The notes under the pieces: generated by a model
Database searches by the model: none
What the model was told of the DNA's origin: nothing
The model's input: the letters and a program-made list of their open reading frames with translations, nothing else
Shown here: one piece after another, positions 9,427-18,297 of the stretch
How positions within the stretch are numbered: position 1 is the stretch's first letter
Layout of the letters: every line of letters begins with the position of its first letter
Program-made: the position numbers and the translations under genes
Assembly: GCA_910586015.1 (NCBI GenBank)
Contig: CAJUGJ010000006.1
Span: forward strand, 81,929-145,928
Reading direction: 5' to 3'
DNA from: an uncultured Lachnospiraceae bacterium
Lineage (GTDB): Bacteria; Bacillota; Clostridia; Lachnospirales; Lachnospiraceae
Length of the DNA: 64,000 nt

Positions 9427-9768
9427 ATGGTCATTGATAGTTGGGAAAACGGTCAATATAAGGAAATCTGGGTTTATTTAAAAGAAACAGATGATGAGCG
9501 AGCAATGTGTGGATTGATAAATGGTGATTATGGTTGGCTCAATTATTATAACGAGGAAGGGGATTCAGGATTAAGTTCCAGAAACCCAAACTATACTGGC
9601 ATAGATAATGATAGTGAGACCATGAACTTTATAATAAATGGTGAACTTAACCCATATCCATTATCTTATGTGTTGCCTGCAGAACAGGTGGTGAAGGCTC
9701 TTGAATATTTTGAACAATACCATAAAATACCTCCATTTATAATGTGGCATGATGATAATTACCCTTAA
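9427..9768 (+). CDS. Imm1-like immunity protein (orphan)
   Basis: 113 residues, preceded by CAAGGAGAAGTAAGTT. The order of motifs fits the Imm1 immunity family: an aromatic GWLNYY strand, a GDSGLSSRNP turn, PLSYVLPAEQVVKALEYF, and the closing PPFIMWHDD. Imm1 proteins bind and block toxins of contact-dependent or type VII systems. No toxin gene is present nearby, so this is probably an orphan immunity gene giving protection against neighbours. Family placement is from motif memory. Confidence 0.6.
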   Translation: MVIDSWENGQYKEIWVYLKETDDERAMCGLINGDYGWLNYYNEEGDSGLSSRNPNYTGIDNDSETMNFIINGELNPYPLSYVLPAEQVVKALEYFEQYHKIPPFIMWHDDNYP

Positions 9769-9860
9769 TAACTATTTTTTATGGTATCTTCTAAACATGG
9801 ATATCTTCCTATTTTTTCAAGCCCTCTAAATCCGCATAAATACTAGCTTTTTAATACTTC

Positions 9861-10766
9861 CTATAACTCATAAGGAGTACTCTGGTACACGTAATAATTA
9901 AGCCAATTACTGTACATTGTGTTTGCATGTGCTCTCCAAAGAAGATTGGGTTTTAAATCAGGACAATCTTTTGGATAATAATTTTTTGGAAGGTCAATCT
10001 CAAGTCCTTTACCTAAATCCCTTTTGTATTCTTTATCTAGTGTCATACGATCATATTCTGGATGTCCCATAACAAAAAGTTGCTTTCCACCCTCTGCCAG
10101 TATAATAAATACTCCTACTTCTTCCGATTCCGCGAGTATAGTAAGCTTTGGATGTTTTCTGATTTCCTCTGTTGAAACTTCAGTATGTCTTGAATGGGGT
10201 GCATAAAAAATATCATCAAATCCTCTTACAAAGGGCTCTTTTCTTTTTAGTACACGATGTTCATACACTCCAAATACCTTTTTTTCAAGTATCTGTTTTT
10301 GAATTCCATAGTGATAATAAAGTCCTGCCTGTGCTCCCCAACATACATGTAAAGTAGAAGTAATATGTGTTTTTGACCATTCCATAATAGCCTTTAGTTC
10401 TTCCCAATAACTTACCTCTTCAAATTCCATCTGTTCTACTGGTGCACCGGTAATCAGCAGTCCATCAAACTTTTTTTCTTTGATATCTTCAAAAGTCAGA
10501 TAAAATTGCTCTAAATGACTGACTGCTGTATTTTTTCCTATATAAGAAGCAGTTGTAAGAAATATAATATCTACTTGTAATGGTGTATTGGAAAGGCTTC
10601 TAAGTAGTTGAAGTTCTGTTTCTTCTTTTAAAGGCATTAAATTTAAAATTACGATTTTTAGAGGTCGAATATCTTGATGTAATGCTCTTGTTTCATCCAT
10701 AATAAAAATATTTTCTTCCTCTAATATTTTTTTTGCTGGTAAATTACTTTGTACCTTAATGGGCAT
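9861..10766 (-). CDS. metA: Homoserine O-acetyltransferase (MetA family)
   Basis: 301 residues, normal length for the MetA family, which acylates homoserine in the first committed step of methionine synthesis. Catalytic residues are in the canonical places: Cys142 in HVCWGAQAG, His235 and Glu237 in MGHPEYD. Residue 111 is Glu (GAPVE). In characterised MetA enzymes Glu at this position favours acetyl-CoA whereas Gly favours succinyl-CoA, so this enzyme is probably an acetyltransferase even though automatic annotation often says succinyl. It starts 2 bases after the ligA stop, with GGGGAGGAATAGAT inside the end of ligA, so the two genes form one transcript. Confidence 0.95.
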   Translation of the reverse strand: MPIKVQSNLPAKKILEEENIFIMDETRALHQDIRPLKIVILNLMPLKEETELQLLRSLSNTPLQVDIIFLTTASYIGKNTAVSHLEQFYLTFEDIKEKKFDGLLITGAPVEQMEFEEVSYWEELKAIMEWSKTHITSTLHVCWGAQAGLYYHYGIQKQILEKKVFGVYEHRVLKRKEPFVRGFDDIFYAPHSRHTEVSTEEIRKHPKLTILAESEEVGVFIILAEGGKQLFVMGHPEYDRMTLDKEYKRDLGKGLEIDLPKNYYPKDCPDLKPNLLWRAHANTMYSNWLNYYVYQSTPYEL

Positions 10767-10768
10767 AT

Positions 10769-12748
10769 CTATTCCTCCCCTTGAACCTCTTGTAATAGTG
10801 CTATAAATTCTTCTTCTGTAATAACAGGAATATTTAACTCTCTTGCCTTTTTATTTTTGGAAGAATTCGAGGTATTATCATTATTGATCAAGTAGTTCGT
10901 TTTCGAACTAACGGAACCAGATACTTTGCCACCTAATCGTTCAATTTCCTCTTTTAATACATTTCTATTTTCATACTTCGTTAAACTTCCTGTGATAACA
11001 AATGTCTTTCCATCTAAAACTTGAGCAGCTTGCTCTTTTTCTGGCTCAAACTGAATTTCTTCTAAGACATCAAGTGCTGTCTTTTTATTATTCTCTTTTT
11101 CAAAGAAACTTACAAAAGTATTTGCAATTACTTCTCCTACTCCTTCTATTCCTGTCAGATCCTCTGCTTTTGCCTCTAACACTTTTGTTATATCATTTTT
11201 ATATTCTTTACAGATTAATTTTGCTGTGGATAATCCAATATTTAAAATACCAAGACTAAAAATAAATTTTGCAGGAGTCGTTGTTCTGGCACGATTAATT
11301 GAAGTTATTAAATTAGCAAAAGAACGTTTTCCAAATCCATCCATTTTTGTAATTTCTTCTTCATATTTTTCCAGATGAAACAGATCTGCTAGTTCACTGA
11401 CAAATCCCTTTGCAATTAACTTTTCAATCGTGGCTTCTGAAAGTCCCTCTATATTCATTGCATCTCTGCCTACAAAATGAGTAAATGCTTTTATTTTTTT
11501 TGCTAAACAATCTGGATTTGTACAAATTAATACTTTTACATCATTTTCTTCTTTGATCTGAGTTTTTCCTTTACAAACAGGACATTCTTCTGGTATTGCA
11601 CAAATTCCGCTTTTAGTTAAATTTTCTGCTACCTGTGGAATGATCATATTGGCTTTATATACTTGAATCATATCTCCAATTCCAAGTTCTAACCCTTCCA
11701 TAATACTGATATTATGCAGACTTGCCCGGCTGACCGTTGTACCTTCTAGTTCTACTGGTTCAAATATAGCAATTGGATTAATTAAGCCTGTTCTTGAAGC
11801 ACTCCATTCTATTTCTAGCAGTTTTGTTTCCTTTAATTCATCTTTCCATTTAAAAGCAATGGCATCTCTTGGATATTTTGCAGTTCTTCCCAATGATTGT
11901 CCATAGGCAATATCATTATATATTAATACTAATCCATCTGATGGATAGTCATTGTGTTCAATCTGTTCTGCAAACCATTGAACACTTTTTTCTATATTAT
12001 CTGCACAGACAAGATATTGTTCTACCACTTCAAATCCCTGATTTCTCAACCAGTCAAACTGCTCTTTTCTAGTTGTAAACGAACAGTCTTCTCCTGTTTT
12101 TATCAATGCAAATGCTACAAAGTTTACATTTCTTTTAGCTGTAATTTCATTGTTTAACTGTCTTACTGCACCACTACAGAGATTTCTTGGATTTTTATAC
12201 TTTGCTTCTCCCTCTTCTATTTTAGCATTGATACGTTCAAAATCTGAATAGCGAATCACAGCTTCTCCACGAAGAATTAACTCTCCTAAATAAGAGATTT
12301 TTAAAGGGATATTTTGAAATACTTTTGCATTATTCGTAACTACCTCTCCTACTTCTCCATTTCCTCTTGTAACTGCTTTCACTAAATTTCCATCTCGATA
12401 GGTAAGCACTATCGTCAGTCCGTCCATCTTCCAAGACAAAACTCCCTCTTTTTGTCCCAACCATTCTTTTAATGCTTCTACTTCTTTTGTCTTATCCAAG
12501 GAAAGCATCTGTGACTCATGTTGTTCTTTTGGAAGCTCACTGACTACCTCATATCCTGTTTTTTGAGTAGGACTGCTTGCAAAAATCAGACCAGTTTCTT
12601 TTTCCAATGCTAAAAGTTCATCGTAGAGTTTATCATACTCAAAATTACTCATAATTTCTTGATCTTTTTGCTCATACATATAGGCAGCTTTATTTAAAAG
12701 TTCAATTAATTCCTGAATACGCTGACGTTTCAATTCCATTTGTTCCAT
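10769..12748 (-). CDS. ligA: NAD-dependent DNA ligase
   Basis: 659 residues, close to the usual length. It seals nicks using NAD. Visible parts: N-terminal Ia-like helices, the adenylated lysine K107 in WKMDG, the RGEAVI segment of the nucleotidyltransferase core, an OB fold, a four-Cys zinc cluster (CPVC and CTNPDC), helix-hairpin-helix repeats ([18 protein letters not shown]) and a C-terminal BRCT domain ([12 protein letters not shown] to the end). The sequence around the active site is more divergent than the classical E-x-K-x-DG form with C-E before it. RBS AAGGAGG sits 6 bases before the ATG. It is cotranscribed with metA. Confidence 0.95.
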   Translation of the reverse strand: MEQMELKRQRIQELIELLNKAAYMYEQKDQEIMSNFEYDKLYDELLALEKETGLIFASSPTQKTGYEVVSELPKEQHESQMLSLDKTKEVEALKEWLGQKEGVLSWKMDGLTIVLTYRDGNLVKAVTRGNGEVGEVVTNNAKVFQNIPLKISYLGELILRGEAVIRYSDFERINAKIEEGEAKYKNPRNLCSGAVRQLNNEITAKRNVNFVAFALIKTGEDCSFTTRKEQFDWLRNQGFEVVEQYLVCADNIEKSVQWFAEQIEHNDYPSDGLVLIYNDIAYGQSLGRTAKYPRDAIAFKWKDELKETKLLEIEWSASRTGLINPIAIFEPVELEGTTVSRASLHNISIMEGLELGIGDMIQVYKANMIIPQVAENLTKSGICAIPEECPVCKGKTQIKEENDVKVLICTNPDCLAKKIKAFTHFVGRDAMNIEGLSEATIEKLIAKGFVSELADLFHLEKYEEEITKMDGFGKRSFANLITSINRARTTTPAKFIFSLGILNIGLSTAKLICKEYKNDITKVLEAKAEDLTGIEGVGEVIANTFVSFFEKENNKKTALDVLEEIQFEPEKEQAAQVLDGKTFVITGSLTKYENRNVLKEEIERLGGKVSGSVSSKTNYLINNDNTSNSSKNKKARELNIPVITEEEFIALLQEVQGEE

Positions 12749-12785
12749 TCTTAGCCTCCTTACTGCAACTGTTTTTTACAAGTAA

Positions 12786-13556
12786 TTAAAAATTTTTATT
12801 ATGCGGATCTAAATTTTGTGTCAACTCCAACTTTAATTCTTCCAATTCCCAATCTGTTAAATTTCGATAAGTTCCGGGTTTTAATCTTCCTAGATGAATA
12901 TTCATAATCCGAATTCTTTTTAGTTGTGTTACACGATAATCTAAAGTTTCACACATTCGTCGAATTTGACGATTTAATCCTTGTGTTAAAATAATTCGAA
13001 AGGTTGTTTTATCAACCTCTTCTACATGACAAGGCTTTGTTATTGTATCAAGAATCGGTACACCTTCTGACATTTTCTTTAAAAACTGTGCTGTCAGAGG
13101 TTTATTGACACTTACAAGATATTCTTTTTCATGTTCATAACTGCTTTTTAATATCTTATCCATTACCATTCCATGGTTTGTCAAAAGAATTAATCCTTCT
13201 GAATCTTTATCTAAGCGTCCTATCGGATAAATTCTACTCTCATAGTGAATATAGTCAATAATATTATCTGGTTCATCTTTTGCAGTAGTACAAACAATAC
13301 CTTTTGGTTTGTAAAATGCCAGTAAAATAAGACGTGTTTCTGGCTTTATTTCTTTTCCCAAAAATGTAACTTTTTGTTGTGGCAGTACTTTACTCCCGGG
13401 TACTGCTACTTTCCCATCAATCTCTACATCTCCTGCTTCAATATGACGGTCTGCTTCTCTTCTGGAACAAATTCCCGCATCGCTTAAATATTTATTAATT
13501 CGAACGGCTTTTTCCTGATCTTCTCTCTCAAAAAATTTTTTTCTGTGTTTTGCCAT
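12786..13556 (-). CDS. rluF: RsuA/RluF-type rRNA pseudouridine synthase
   Basis: 256 residues. An N-terminal S4 RNA-binding domain (RINKYLSDAGICSRREADRHIEAG, about 18-75) is followed by the catalytic domain with GRLDKDSEGLILLTN, in which the Asp is the catalytic nucleophile, and the C-terminal NRQIRRMCETL motif. The family modifies a uridine in 23S or 16S rRNA; the overall features and the QLKRIRIMNIHLG segment fit the RluF/RluB group, but the exact site cannot be fixed from sequence. It ends 37 bases before ligA and may be cotranscribed with it. Confidence 0.88.
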   Translation of the reverse strand: MAKHRKKFFEREDQEKAVRINKYLSDAGICSRREADRHIEAGDVEIDGKVAVPGSKVLPQQKVTFLGKEIKPETRLILLAFYKPKGIVCTTAKDEPDNIIDYIHYESRIYPIGRLDKDSEGLILLTNHGMVMDKILKSSYEHEKEYLVSVNKPLTAQFLKKMSEGVPILDTITKPCHVEEVDKTTFRIILTQGLNRQIRRMCETLDYRVTQLKRIRIMNIHLGRLKPGTYRNLTDWELEELKLELTQNLDPHNKNF

Positions 13557-13674
13557 GATCAGATTTTCCTTTCTTTCACGGTTACTTCTCTCTAGTATTT
13601 AAGTATACCACAAATGAACGCTTGTTTCTATCATTATTTATTTCATTATTTTTATTATTTTTTCAAATAGACTA

Positions 13675-13703
13675 TTTACATTTTATAAAAGATCCGTTAT
13701 ACT
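13675..13703 (+). promoter_or_regulatory. Sigma-A promoter of the tRNA gene
   Basis: TTTACA (13675-13680), a 17-base spacer and TATACT (13698-13703) lie about 20 bases upstream of the tRNA 5' end, a near-consensus vegetative promoter. Confidence 0.8.
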
Positions 13704-13722
13704 AAAAATGATCGTTCATTTT

Positions 13723-13795
13723 GCACCAGTAGCGCAGTGGATAGAGTAGCAGCTTCCGAAGCTGAAGGTCGTAGGTTCAAATCCTATCTGGTGCA
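13723..13795 (+). tRNA. tRNA-Arg (anticodon CCG)
   Basis: 73 bases fold as a tRNA: acceptor stem GCACCAG pairs perfectly with CTGGTGC, discriminator A, D arm GCGC/GAGT (one mismatch), anticodon loop TTCCGAA with anticodon CCG, and T arm GTAGG-TTCAAAT-CCTAT. The base pair at 27-43 is a G/A mismatch. CCA is not encoded. It reads CGG arginine codons, rare in this AT-rich genome. It stands as a single-gene unit with its own promoter and terminator. Confidence 0.96.
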
Positions 13796-13831
13796 ATTCT
13801 CCCTAAAGAGAAAATTTATTTTTGTAAGACA

Positions 13832-13875
13832 AAAGGATTCGAAGCTTCCCTAAGCCATCGAATCCTTTATTTTTA
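13832..13875 (+). terminator. Intrinsic terminator of the tRNA gene
   Basis: AAAGGATTCGA (13832-13842) pairs with TCGAATCCTTT (13858-13868), followed by ATTTTT. Confidence 0.85.
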
Positions 13876-13918
13876 AAGACTAATTCAGGACAAATACATT
13901 TTAGAAATGAGGATTATT

Positions 13919-14653
13919 ATGCAATATAAATATAGAAAATTGATTCTTTATAGTGCAATTGGAATCATGGGTCTTGGTATGGCTACATTCACGCTCTCCT
14001 CCCTTTCATCTGATTCCGAGCCAAAGACTGTTGAATCTGCCAATTTTAAAGATGAAACTTTAATAAAAGATGAACCCTCTCCAAGCATTGTTGTTACAGA
14101 AAAAACTCCTACTATAAATTCTTTGTCTCCCACCCCAACTTCAATACCAACTCCTACCACGATAGAAAATAAATTAGAATATGACGCCTATCCAGAAATC
14201 AATGAACTATTGACTTCTTTTCTCAATGCCAAATTAGATTCTACAAATACTTTTGAAGATCTTGTTTTAAATGCTACCCTAATTGATATTGAAAGTTATC
14301 AAAAAAAGACAGAATATATTAAAGCTTATCACAATATTCACTGTTATACTAAAAAAGGAATAAATGAAATTGATTTTGTAGTATATCTTGTATATGAGGC
14401 AGAACTGCCCACTATACAAACCTATGCCCCATCTATTGAGGAACTTTATATTACGAAAGATCAATCAGAACGTCTATGGATTTATTTTGGAGAAATTGAT
14501 ACTAAAACACAGGAATTTTTAAAACAGATGCGAGAACAGTCTGATGTTTCTGAATTAATTGAATCTGTGAATCAATCATTTCAAGAGGCTTTAGAAGAAG
14601 ATTCTGCTTTAAACGAATTTTTTCAAAATCTAACCTCTTCTACTATAAAATAA
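13919..14653 (+). CDS. Exported or membrane-anchored protein with Pro/Thr linker, unknown function
   Basis: 244 residues. I choose the ATG at 13919, because the upstream in-frame ATG at 13907 itself contains the Shine-Dalgarno sequence (GAGGATTATT). An N-terminal hydrophobic segment (about 8-28, IGIMGLGMATFTLSS) acts as signal or anchor. A Thr/Pro-rich linker (about 55-80) leads to a soluble alpha/beta domain (about 85-244) with a strand-rich centre (IDFVVYLVYEAEL) that could be an NTF2-like fold. I do not recognise a named family. The end overlaps the convergent DUF5688 gene by 24 bases. Confidence 0.7.
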   Translation: MQYKYRKLILYSAIGIMGLGMATFTLSSLSSDSEPKTVESANFKDETLIKDEPSPSIVVTEKTPTINSLSPTPTSIPTPTTIENKLEYDAYPEINELLTSFLNAKLDSTNTFEDLVLNATLIDIESYQKKTEYIKAYHNIHCYTKKGINEIDFVVYLVYEAELPTIQTYAPSIEELYITKDQSERLWIYFGEIDTKTQEFLKQMREQSDVSELIESVNQSFQEALEEDSALNEFFQNLTSSTIK

Positions 14654-15565
14654 CTGTTGTAGTTGTATCTTTATTTTAGAATATAAGTATGCCTGATCAG
14701 AAAGTACCTCTTCTTTTGCTACTTGTGTCTGATTAATTTCATTTACCATAGATGACATTTTAAATATATTTATGTCGTTATCTGGAATTATTGGTACTAA
14801 TATGACTTCATGAATACTTGATGGCAAAATAAAGAAATCATTGTTTATCTTTTTGGAAAAATTATCAAGAAGTTGAGGATATAAGATACAGGAGGCCCCA
14901 TTAATCCCTTTTTGATTCGTTAGAATATACATTTTAGAATTTAAAGTAGATGTTTCTTTTTCCTGAAATATAGTTGAAAGATCAAAAAATTCTTCTAAAA
15001 CAGTGGTAAGTGGCTGCAAAACTGCCGGAAATAATTTAGGTGTATTTTCAATAGCAAGTTTTCGGATTTCGTCTAAAGTCACTTCCCACATTGCAAGATG
15101 TTCTTTTGAAATACGTACTGTTCCAATTCCATCTTCCCCCTCTTGAATCAAACAGTGATAAGTAACTGCCAAATCTAAAATTTTATCATGTGGTAGTGTT
15201 TCTAACAATTTCTTATTTTTTTCTCGATTGATAACCTGACAAATAATCGTATCTTTTCTTCGTTCAAATCCAAAGTCCAATATTTCATTATACTGGATAC
15301 CTTTTTTCCGATAATCATTTATCAGATCTGCTGCTGTCTTTTTTAGATCCCCATGCTTTTCATACTCTTTATAATATGGAAGTATATAAAAATTTGGAAG
15401 AGCAGTTTCCTTTGGGCGAATAATTAAAACAGCATCTAAAACCACTCCATTATTTTTTAATACTTGATGTAATTCCACTCGATATCCTGTACCTAACTCT
15501 TTTCGTAGTTGTTCAATCAGTTCAGAAAGAAATTTTGTATATGGTATTCGATTATTTTCTTTCAT
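14630..15565 (-). CDS. DUF5688 family protein
   Basis: 311 residues. The sequence pattern (VLDAVLIIRPKE, NFYILPYYKEYE, FGFERRKDTIICQVIN, LTNQKGINGAS-type later segment) is that of the DUF5688 proteins common in Lachnospiraceae, whose function is unknown. No membrane span or signal peptide is visible, so it is likely cytoplasmic. RBS AAGGAG lies some 12 bases before the ATG. Its 3' end overlaps the convergent exported-protein gene. Confidence 0.75.
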   Translation of the reverse strand: MKENNRIPYTKFLSELIEQLRKELGTGYRVELHQVLKNNGVVLDAVLIIRPKETALPNFYILPYYKEYEKHGDLKKTAADLINDYRKKGIQYNEILDFGFERRKDTIICQVINREKNKKLLETLPHDKILDLAVTYHCLIQEGEDGIGTVRISKEHLAMWEVTLDEIRKLAIENTPKLFPAVLQPLTTVLEEFFDLSTIFQEKETSTLNSKMYILTNQKGINGASCILYPQLLDNFSKKINNDFFILPSSIHEVILVPIIPDNDINIFKMSSMVNEINQTQVAKEEVLSDQAYLYSKIKIQLQQLFYSRRG

Positions 15566-15750
15566 ATTTTTTATTGCTCCTTTTCTTACTTTTTATTGCA
15601 TTTCCATGGAAATTCATCGAAAAAATGTTATGATATTATACTATAGATTATAGAATTCCTCAGATAAATTGAATTAATTCTTCTTTATTTTACCAAGATT
15701 TAAGAAAAGAAACAAGATAAATCAAAGAAAAAGCTTTCACAAAATTATTT

Positions 15751-16566
15751 TTATCTTTTTGTAGAAATGTCACAGTAAAAGCTTCCGCCACTCATACTAA
15801 GTAACACTTGTGCTGGCAGATAAAATAACCACATCGCCACACTTGCAAATGAAACAAATTTAGAAAATGCTTTTGGAATTGTTTGCAAAACGGAGGAAAG
15901 ATTAAAAATACCTACATGAATATCACACAAATAAAAAAATAACATTCCCCAAAGAAAAAAAGAATAATGAAATAGTCCATTTTTTAAGCTATTTTTAAAA
16001 TGTACTAATAAAAAAAGATTGTCTGTAAAGCTAATAAAATAGATAACTGCTAAACAGGTTTGAAAATTAATTAGTAGATATTTATTTAAAAGTAATAAAA
16101 CTCCTATTCCAATCATGAATCTGAGTAAAACTCTTTTTATACATAGTTTCGCTAATTCTTTATTTAAAAATAAAACTCTGCTTTTTTGAATTCGATAGAG
16201 ATAAATTGTTTGAATTATCAAGAATATTCCAATTCCTAGTGTATATTGTTCTGTAAGTAGTAAACAGATATCTGCTAAAATTGTACATCCTAAAGCTATT
16301 GCTTGTAATAAACTATCCTTTCGATAGTTTTCATATAATTCTTTTGTATCTTTTTCTTCTTTTGAAACAGCAGAATTTTTACAAACAAAACATGACATAA
16401 GGAAACAAACTACAATTCCAGAAAACTTTAAAGTATTTGATAAAAGTGACTTTTTGATCGGAAAATCATTCCAAATCCACCAAGAGCATAAATCCAGCCA
16501 TAAAAATAAAAAGTAGAAAAGAAATTCTAAAATTAAAAATCCTATTATTACTTTTCTTTTTCTCAT
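15751..16566 (-). CDS. Multi-span membrane protein, YhhN/TMEM86-like
   Basis: 271 residues from the ATG at 16566; an upstream ATG at 16581 encodes MQEDK, which is just the translated ribosome binding site AGGAGGATAAA. Seven or eight hydrophobic spans are seen. A span with GCTILADICLLLTEQY followed by GIGIFLIIQTIYLYRIQ, and a late span ending FYLPAQVLLS, recall the YhhN family (lysoplasmalogenase-like membrane proteins), but length and N-terminus differ, so the family call is tentative. It follows the GGDEF-EAL gene by 76 bases and may be cotranscribed with it. Confidence 0.6.
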   Translation of the reverse strand: MRKRKVIIGFLILEFLFYFLFLWLDLCSWWIWNDFPIKKSLLSNTLKFSGIVVCFLMSCFVCKNSAVSKEEKDTKELYENYRKDSLLQAIALGCTILADICLLLTEQYTLGIGIFLIIQTIYLYRIQKSRVLFLNKELAKLCIKRVLLRFMIGIGVLLLLNKYLLINFQTCLAVIYFISFTDNLFLLVHFKNSLKNGLFHYSFFLWGMLFFYLCDIHVGIFNLSSVLQTIPKAFSKFVSFASVAMWLFYLPAQVLLSMSGGSFYCDISTKR

Positions 16567-16642
16567 TTTATCCTCCTGCACTACTTTCCTACAAACTCGT
16601 GAATGTGGTTAGATACCAATTTTGGTTAATATTCTATCTACT

Positions 16643-18187
16643 TTATTGCTGTTTCATGAATAAATTTTCTGCTTGTTGTTCTTCTAAAGGTACTTCATAT
16701 AAATATCCTTGAACAGCATTACATAAATGAGTTTTTAAAAATTCTTCTTGTACAATTTCCTCTACACCTTTTGCTACTACTGTAAGTTGTAACTTTTGTG
16801 CTAAAGACAATATGGCTTCTAAAATGATTTGTTCTTTTTCTTGTGTTTCTATTGTTTGAATGATACTCGGTGCAATCTTTAACATTGTAACTGGAAGTTG
16901 CTTTAAGTCATTAAAAGAAGAGTTTCCTATTCCAAAATTATCTAATGCAAACGATACTCCAAGCTGTCTTAATTGTTGTATCTGTGTCATAATTTCTGTT
17001 AGATAAGATACTACCATCGTTTCTTCTATTTCAAAAATAAAATTCTTTGGATTTGCACCAGTGTTAGTAAAAATTTCCTTGATATTTGCTGTAAAATCTC
17101 TATCCCTAAACTCTCTAGATGAAATATTAACTGCCATTTTAATTTCATGAAATCCTGCTCTATCCCATTCTTTCATTTTTATACAGACTTTTTGAAAAAG
17201 CTGTCTTCCGATTGAAACAATTAATCCACTTTCTTCTGCAACTAGAAGAAATTCCTCTGGTTTTAGTATACCACGTTTGGGATGATTCCAACGAATCAAA
17301 GCTTCAAATCCTAATAATTTCATAGAATTTAGTTCAAAAATCGGTTGATATTGGAAAATAAATTCTTCTTTTGTAAGAGCTGCATGAAGTTCTGCTTGTA
17401 ATTCTAATCTTCTTTTATCTTGTTCATTCATAGACTCATCAAAATACACATAAGTATTTTTTCCATTTTCTTTTGCCTCGGTTAATGCCATAACAGTATG
17501 CTTCATTAATGTAGAAGCTGTTGTTCCCTGTTTTGGTGCTAAAGCAACTCCCATACTGATAGACAAAAAGATTTCTCTTGTCCTTAATAAAAATGGATAG
17601 GAAAATATTTTTTGAAGACGTTTTAACATCTCATCATATTCTTGCATATCTATAATATTTTGAGTAAGTACAGCAAATTGGTTTTCTCCAATCCTAGCCA
17701 AAAAATCATCTTCCCCTAAAGCATCTCTAAGTCGATACGCAACATCAATTAAAAGTTGATCACCATACATCTTTCCTGTTATATTATTTACTTTTAAATC
17801 ATTTAACTCTAATACCATTAAAACAACGATTTCATCTTTTCGTAATGTCTGTGTCACATTTTCAAGCATTTCTACTAAAGCTTTTCGGTTTGGCAGTTCT
17901 GTTAAATAATCCATATATGCTGCTTTTTCTAATTGTTCTATTGTTTCTTTTAAAGCCTGATACTTTTTTTCTGAATTTTCTTTTACAACCTCTAACTGCT
18001 TTTTTTGCTGTTCTGTTTCCTGTATCTGTATTTGTAGCTTTTTTCGTTCATTTGTTTGTGATTTTATTTGTTTTTTATATTGATATATTATAATCCCCAA
18101 TACTAGAATACAAATTAAACCAATAATACTTCCAATCAGTGCAAAGTAAAAGGAACTTCCTTCCAGTACAAATTTTACATCCCACAT
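16643..18187 (-). CDS. Membrane GGDEF-EAL protein with degenerate active sites
   Basis: 514 residues: one N-terminal membrane span (about 13-36), a coiled coil (about 38-88), a GGDEF domain (about 90-250) and an EAL domain (about 262-510). The GGDEF signature reads RIGENQF, so the catalytic Gly-Gly-Asp/Glu-Glu is lost. In the EAL domain the EAL triplet, the NIS Asn, the late Glu of EIEET and the QGY Gln remain, but DDFGTG is LDNFGIG, the KID Asp is Ala (LKIAP) and the AEGVE first Glu is Lys (AKGVE). It therefore probably does not make or cleave cyclic di-GMP efficiently and may act as a receptor or scaffold. The motif comparison is seen; the functional reading is inference. Confidence 0.85.
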   Translation of the reverse strand: MWDVKFVLEGSSFYFALIGSIIGLICILVLGIIIYQYKKQIKSQTNERKKLQIQIQETEQQKKQLEVVKENSEKKYQALKETIEQLEKAAYMDYLTELPNRKALVEMLENVTQTLRKDEIVVLMVLELNDLKVNNITGKMYGDQLLIDVAYRLRDALGEDDFLARIGENQFAVLTQNIIDMQEYDEMLKRLQKIFSYPFLLRTREIFLSISMGVALAPKQGTTASTLMKHTVMALTEAKENGKNTYVYFDESMNEQDKRRLELQAELHAALTKEEFIFQYQPIFELNSMKLLGFEALIRWNHPKRGILKPEEFLLVAEESGLIVSIGRQLFQKVCIKMKEWDRAGFHEIKMAVNISSREFRDRDFTANIKEIFTNTGANPKNFIFEIEETMVVSYLTEIMTQIQQLRQLGVSFALDNFGIGNSSFNDLKQLPVTMLKIAPSIIQTIETQEKEQIILEAILSLAQKLQLTVVAKGVEEIVQEEFLKTHLCNAVQGYLYEVPLEEQQAENLFMKQQ

Positions 18188-18212
18188 TTTAATTCATGCC
18201 TTTCCTTAGATC

Positions 18213-18284
18213 GAAAAAACTGTCGTGGGAATCTTTTTTGGATCGCTGTTTTTGATCCTGAAACTTTTTTCCCAGCAACAGTTT
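18213..18284 (-). terminator. Branched terminator after nfnB
   Basis: On the minus strand AAACTGT and TGGGAA pair with TTCCCA and ACAGTTT across a loop that itself has GGATC/GATCC pairing, and TTTTTT follows. It lies 14 bases after the nfnB stop. Confidence 0.75.
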
Positions 18285-18297
18285 CTTCCATTTCTAA

